NCBI GenBank assembly: GCA_002339135.1
Contig: DDJR01000052.1
Coordinates: 1-17,302 of the forward strand
From: Flavobacteriales bacterium UBA2619
GTDB taxonomy: Bacteria; Bacteroidota; Bacteroidia; Flavobacteriales_D; Sanyastnellaceae
DNA length: 17,302 nucleotides
Direction: 5' to 3'
In this document: in pieces, positions 15,130 through 17,302 of the stretch
Position numbering within the stretch: position 1 is the stretch's first letter
How the letters are laid out: each line of letters begins with the position of its first letter
Program-made: the position numbers and the translations under genes
The notes under the pieces: model-generated
What the model was told of the DNA's origin: nothing
The model's input: only the letters and a program-made list of their open reading frames with translations
Database searches by the model: none

Positions 15130-16518
15130 ATGATTATTTCTAAACTATCACATGGTTTAACGCTATTCAGTAGAATGTTCGTGGGTGCGTTATTTGTTGT
15201 TTCCGGTCTCATTAAATCGAACGATGCCATCGGTTTTATGTATAAACTTGAGGAGTATTTTGAGCCAGGAGCCCTCAATTTAGAGTATCTGACACCCTAC
15301 GCATTACAGATTGCTATTTTTGTCTGCATTGCAGAAGTTTTATTGGGAATTGCGCTTCTTGTAGGTGCTCTTCCTAAGCTCACCACAGTCTTAACCATGG
15401 TGATGATGGTGTTTTTTACATGGCTCACTTGGTACACGGCAACATGCGACCCTTTTGGGATGAAATTCATCTCTGGTGCTGATGGGACAATGGTGGAAAT
15501 TGCCAACCAATGTGTGTTGGAATGTGGTTGTTTCGGGAATGCTATTCCATTGACGGCATACCAAAGTTTTCTGAAAGACCTCTTTCTACTTCTTTTAATT
15601 ATCCCCATTTTTATTGCCGCTTTCCGCAATAAAATTGAGCTTAACGATAGCCAAACTTCTGTTATTTTATACACAGGTGCCTTGGTGCTGACTTTCTTTT
15701 TCGGTTACATAATGCTAGATTGGAATTTTCCAATGCTCTACCTTACTTTTCTTTTGCTTGCCGCTTCGATGGTTCGACGTCGTGTTCAGCACCCAAGAGT
15801 AGAGTGGATTATGGCAGCTTCAGTCGTTCTAGTTTCTGGTTTAGTCCAAATTAAAACGCTGACACATCTTCCCATCAAAGATTATCGTCCTTATGCTGAA
15901 GGAGAAAGCGTCATCGAAAACCGTCTTTCTGCAGACGAATTGGGTTTAGATGCACCAGTTTATGCTACAGAGTATACCTTCAAAAACATGCAAACTGGCA
16001 TTGATAGCATTGTATTAAGCTCGGATTACCTGAAAGTATACAATGATGAGTCATTTAAATCTACTTATGAAATAGTGTCATATGATGGTGCTGAAGTGAA
16101 AATATCTGACGGATATGAGCCACGCATCATGGATTTAATTATGGAGAACGATTTGGGTGACGATCTTACTGACGAAATCTTGTCACACAAAGGCTATACT
16201 TTCCTCTATATTTCTAAAGACATCGAGGTCGTTGCTGATGAGGGTGCGCCTGGCCAAACAGAGTTCAATTCTTTGGCTGTTGCCGCCCAAAAAGCAGGAG
16301 TTAAATTTTATGGACTGACCAATGCTGGTGCTGATTTTAACGCCCAATTTGCGACTGCCAACTCAATTCCATACGGATTTCTCACTTGTGATCAAATTGA
16401 GCTTAAAATTGTGATACGATCCAATCCAGGTCTTGTCCTGATGAAAGAGGGTGTCATCGTTGAAAAGTGGTCATGGCGAGATGTCCCCGTCTTTTCAGAC
16501 ATTGTTTATATTCAATAA
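15130..16518 (+). CDS. BT_3928-family DoxX-like membrane protein with thioredoxin-like C-terminus
   Basis: A 462-residue inner-membrane protein matching the Bacteroidota BT_3928 family. The N-terminal DoxX/MauE-like part has about four membrane segments (near 9-28, 50-72, 78-97, 150-170) and the CVLECGCFG motif with Cys128, Cys132 and Cys134, similar to the CGCFG motif of MauE-type proteins. About three more segments follow to near residue 240. The soluble C-terminal part (about 340-462) resembles a thioredoxin-like domain (YTFLYISKD ... GLVLMKEGVIVEKW) but has no CxxC. A redox or methylamine-type maturation role is only suggested by family. The frame is open from 15064 upstream, inside DUF1599; ATG 15130, 7 bases after the DUF1599 stop, begins the family-like sequence. 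Confidence 0.85.
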   Translation: MIISKLSHGLTLFSRMFVGALFVVSGLIKSNDAIGFMYKLEEYFEPGALNLEYLTPYALQIAIFVCIAEVLLGIALLVGALPKLTTVLTMVMMVFFTWLTWYTATCDPFGMKFISGADGTMVEIANQCVLECGCFGNAIPLTAYQSFLKDLFLLLLIIPIFIAAFRNKIELNDSQTSVILYTGALVLTFFFGYIMLDWNFPMLYLTFLLLAASMVRRRVQHPRVEWIMAASVVLVSGLVQIKTLTHLPIKDYRPYAEGESVIENRLSADELGLDAPVYATEYTFKNMQTGIDSIVLSSDYLKVYNDESFKSTYEIVSYDGAEVKISDGYEPRIMDLIMENDLGDDLTDEILSHKGYTFLYISKDIEVVADEGAPGQTEFNSLAVAAQKAGVKFYGLTNAGADFNAQFATANSIPYGFLTCDQIELKIVIRSNPGLVLMKEGVIVEKWSWRDVPVFSDIVYIQ

Positions 16519-16531
16519 AAGTTAGTTCGAG

Positions 16532-17302
16532 GTGCGTTTTATTCTCAAGCGATTTTTGCAAGGACTTGGTGTCTTACTTGGAACGCTCACGCTCGTATTC
16601 TTTATTTTCTCATTCGTTCCGGATCCAGCTCGCGAACTTGCTGGCCAAGCAGAGCGTGAGTCCGTAGTTCAAGCTTTTCGTGTGAAGCACGGTCTCAATT
16701 TGCCCCTTCATTCTCGTTATATCAAATTTATTTCCCATGCTGTAACTGGAGATCTTGGGACGAGTTACATTACTGACCGTCCTGTGATTGATTCTGTGAA
16801 AGATGCGCTCCCAGCTACGCTAATCCTTGCATCCGTAGCGATGTTTTTTGCTACCTTATTCGGAATATCGATTGGTTTGGCTCTTTCATTGTTTCCTAAA
16901 TCAAAAATGGGTGATTTCGTGCTTTCAATTTGCGCACTCGGAATGAGCGCTCCAAGCTTCGTAGTCGCCATTTTAGTGGCGTGGCTTTTTGGCTATGTTC
17001 TTCATTCGTATACTCATTTGCCCATGACAGGGGGGATGGTCCTTGTTGATCCTTTTGAAGGACCTAGTCTTGCTTGGTCTCATTTAATACTCCCTGCTTT
17101 CACTCTCGGTATCCGACCACTTGCAGTCATCATTCAACTGTCACGCAACTCTGCTCTAGAAGTATTAGCACAACCTTACATTAGAACTGCCAGAGCGAAA
17201 GGTCTTTCCGAATCTCGTATTTTATTTCGTCATGTATTGCGAAACTCTCTCAACCCTGTTCTAACTGCCACGAGCGGTTGGTTCGCTTCCATGCTGGCGG
17301 GG
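16532..17302 (+). CDS. DppB/OppB-type ABC transporter permease (partial, 5' part)
   Basis: An inner-membrane permease of a peptide-type ABC importer (BPD_transp_1); 257 codons are present and the frame is open at the right edge, with perhaps 50-100 residues missing. It begins at GTG 16532, 13 bases after the BT_3928-family stop, with MRFILKRFLQGLGVLL, the usual DppB start and first membrane segment (about 9-28). GDLGTSYITDRPV is the conserved periplasmic segment, and the EAA loop that contacts the ATPase is visible as YIRTARAKGLSESRILFRHVLRNSLNP (from residue 216). The non-ATG start makes it easy to miss. Substrate is likely peptides, but nickel and other solutes use the same permease type. 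The partner permease and ATPases should lie beyond the window. Confidence 0.92.
   Translation, partial: MRFILKRFLQGLGVLLGTLTLVFFIFSFVPDPARELAGQAERESVVQAFRVKHGLNLPLHSRYIKFISHAVTGDLGTSYITDRPVIDSVKDALPATLILASVAMFFATLFGISIGLALSLFPKSKMGDFVLSICALGMSAPSFVVAILVAWLFGYVLHSYTHLPMTGGMVLVDPFEGPSLAWSHLILPAFTLGIRPLAVIIQLSRNSALEVLAQPYIRTARAKGLSESRILFRHVLRNSLNPVLTATSGWFASMLAG

Noticed and set aside
1..17302. CRISPR arrays, tRNA or rRNA genes, insertion sequences, prophage or defence genes
   Set aside because: No spaced direct repeats, cloverleaf-like sequences, transposase or integrase motifs were seen; the window is compact host-type gene content.

Overview
The window looks like chromosomal DNA of a Bacteroidota bacterium, most likely a free-living, marine-type Flavobacteriales. 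This rests on family content and signals: two secreted LVIVD-repeat proteins with C-terminal type IX secretion (T9SS) sorting domains, a BT_3928-type DoxX protein, a DUF1599 protein, a lipoprotein-type M49 peptidase, the folP-cdaA gene pair, near absence of Shine-Dalgarno sequences, and several matches to the Bacteroidota -7 promoter element TAnnTTTG. The organism assignment is inference; there is no rRNA or other phylogenetic marker beyond the proteins themselves. Genes are densely packed, base composition looks even, and I see no mobile element, CRISPR array, tRNA or rRNA. No gap between genes exceeds 300 bases.

Layout. (1) 1-160: the 3' end of a secreted-protein gene with a Cys-rich repeat and an EF-hand-like tail, followed by a strong terminator. 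(2) 232-534: a small DUF493 (YbeD-like) gene on +. (3) 559-7645, minus strand: a tightly packed six-gene run read in the order lptF (LPS export permease), a GT4 glycosyltransferase, an unknown lipoprotein, an amidinotransferase/dimethylargininase-like pentein, the citrulline hydrolase ctlX, and argS. Gaps are 23 bp or less, or genes overlap. (4) 7722-12820, plus strand: a lipoprotein dipeptidyl peptidase III (M49), then two tandem paralogous LVIVD/T9SS proteins separated by a terminator. (5) 12827-14514, minus strand: folP then cdaA, overlapping at GTGA. (6) 14562-17302, plus strand: DUF1599, BT_3928-family membrane protein, and the start of a DppB-type ABC permease that runs off the window and begins with GTG.

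How the genes fit together. The minus operon joins envelope building (LptF, glycosyltransferase, lipoprotein) to two guanidino-group enzymes and arginyl-tRNA synthetase. The pentein pair and argS share arginine chemistry, but whether they share a pathway is not shown by sequence. The DPP III lipoprotein and the LVIVD proteins are exported, fitting a peptide-scavenging, surface-active lifestyle. folP supplies folate synthesis and cdaA makes cyclic di-AMP. The DppB permease would import peptides or another oligopeptide-like solute.

I did not find a convincing previously undescribed multi-gene system. The best leads are a perfect 7+3+7 inverted repeat between folP and DUF1599, three -7-like elements lying exactly 4 nt before an ATG (possible leaderless transcripts), the internally duplicated DUF1599 protein, and the EF-hand-like C-terminal module at the left edge.
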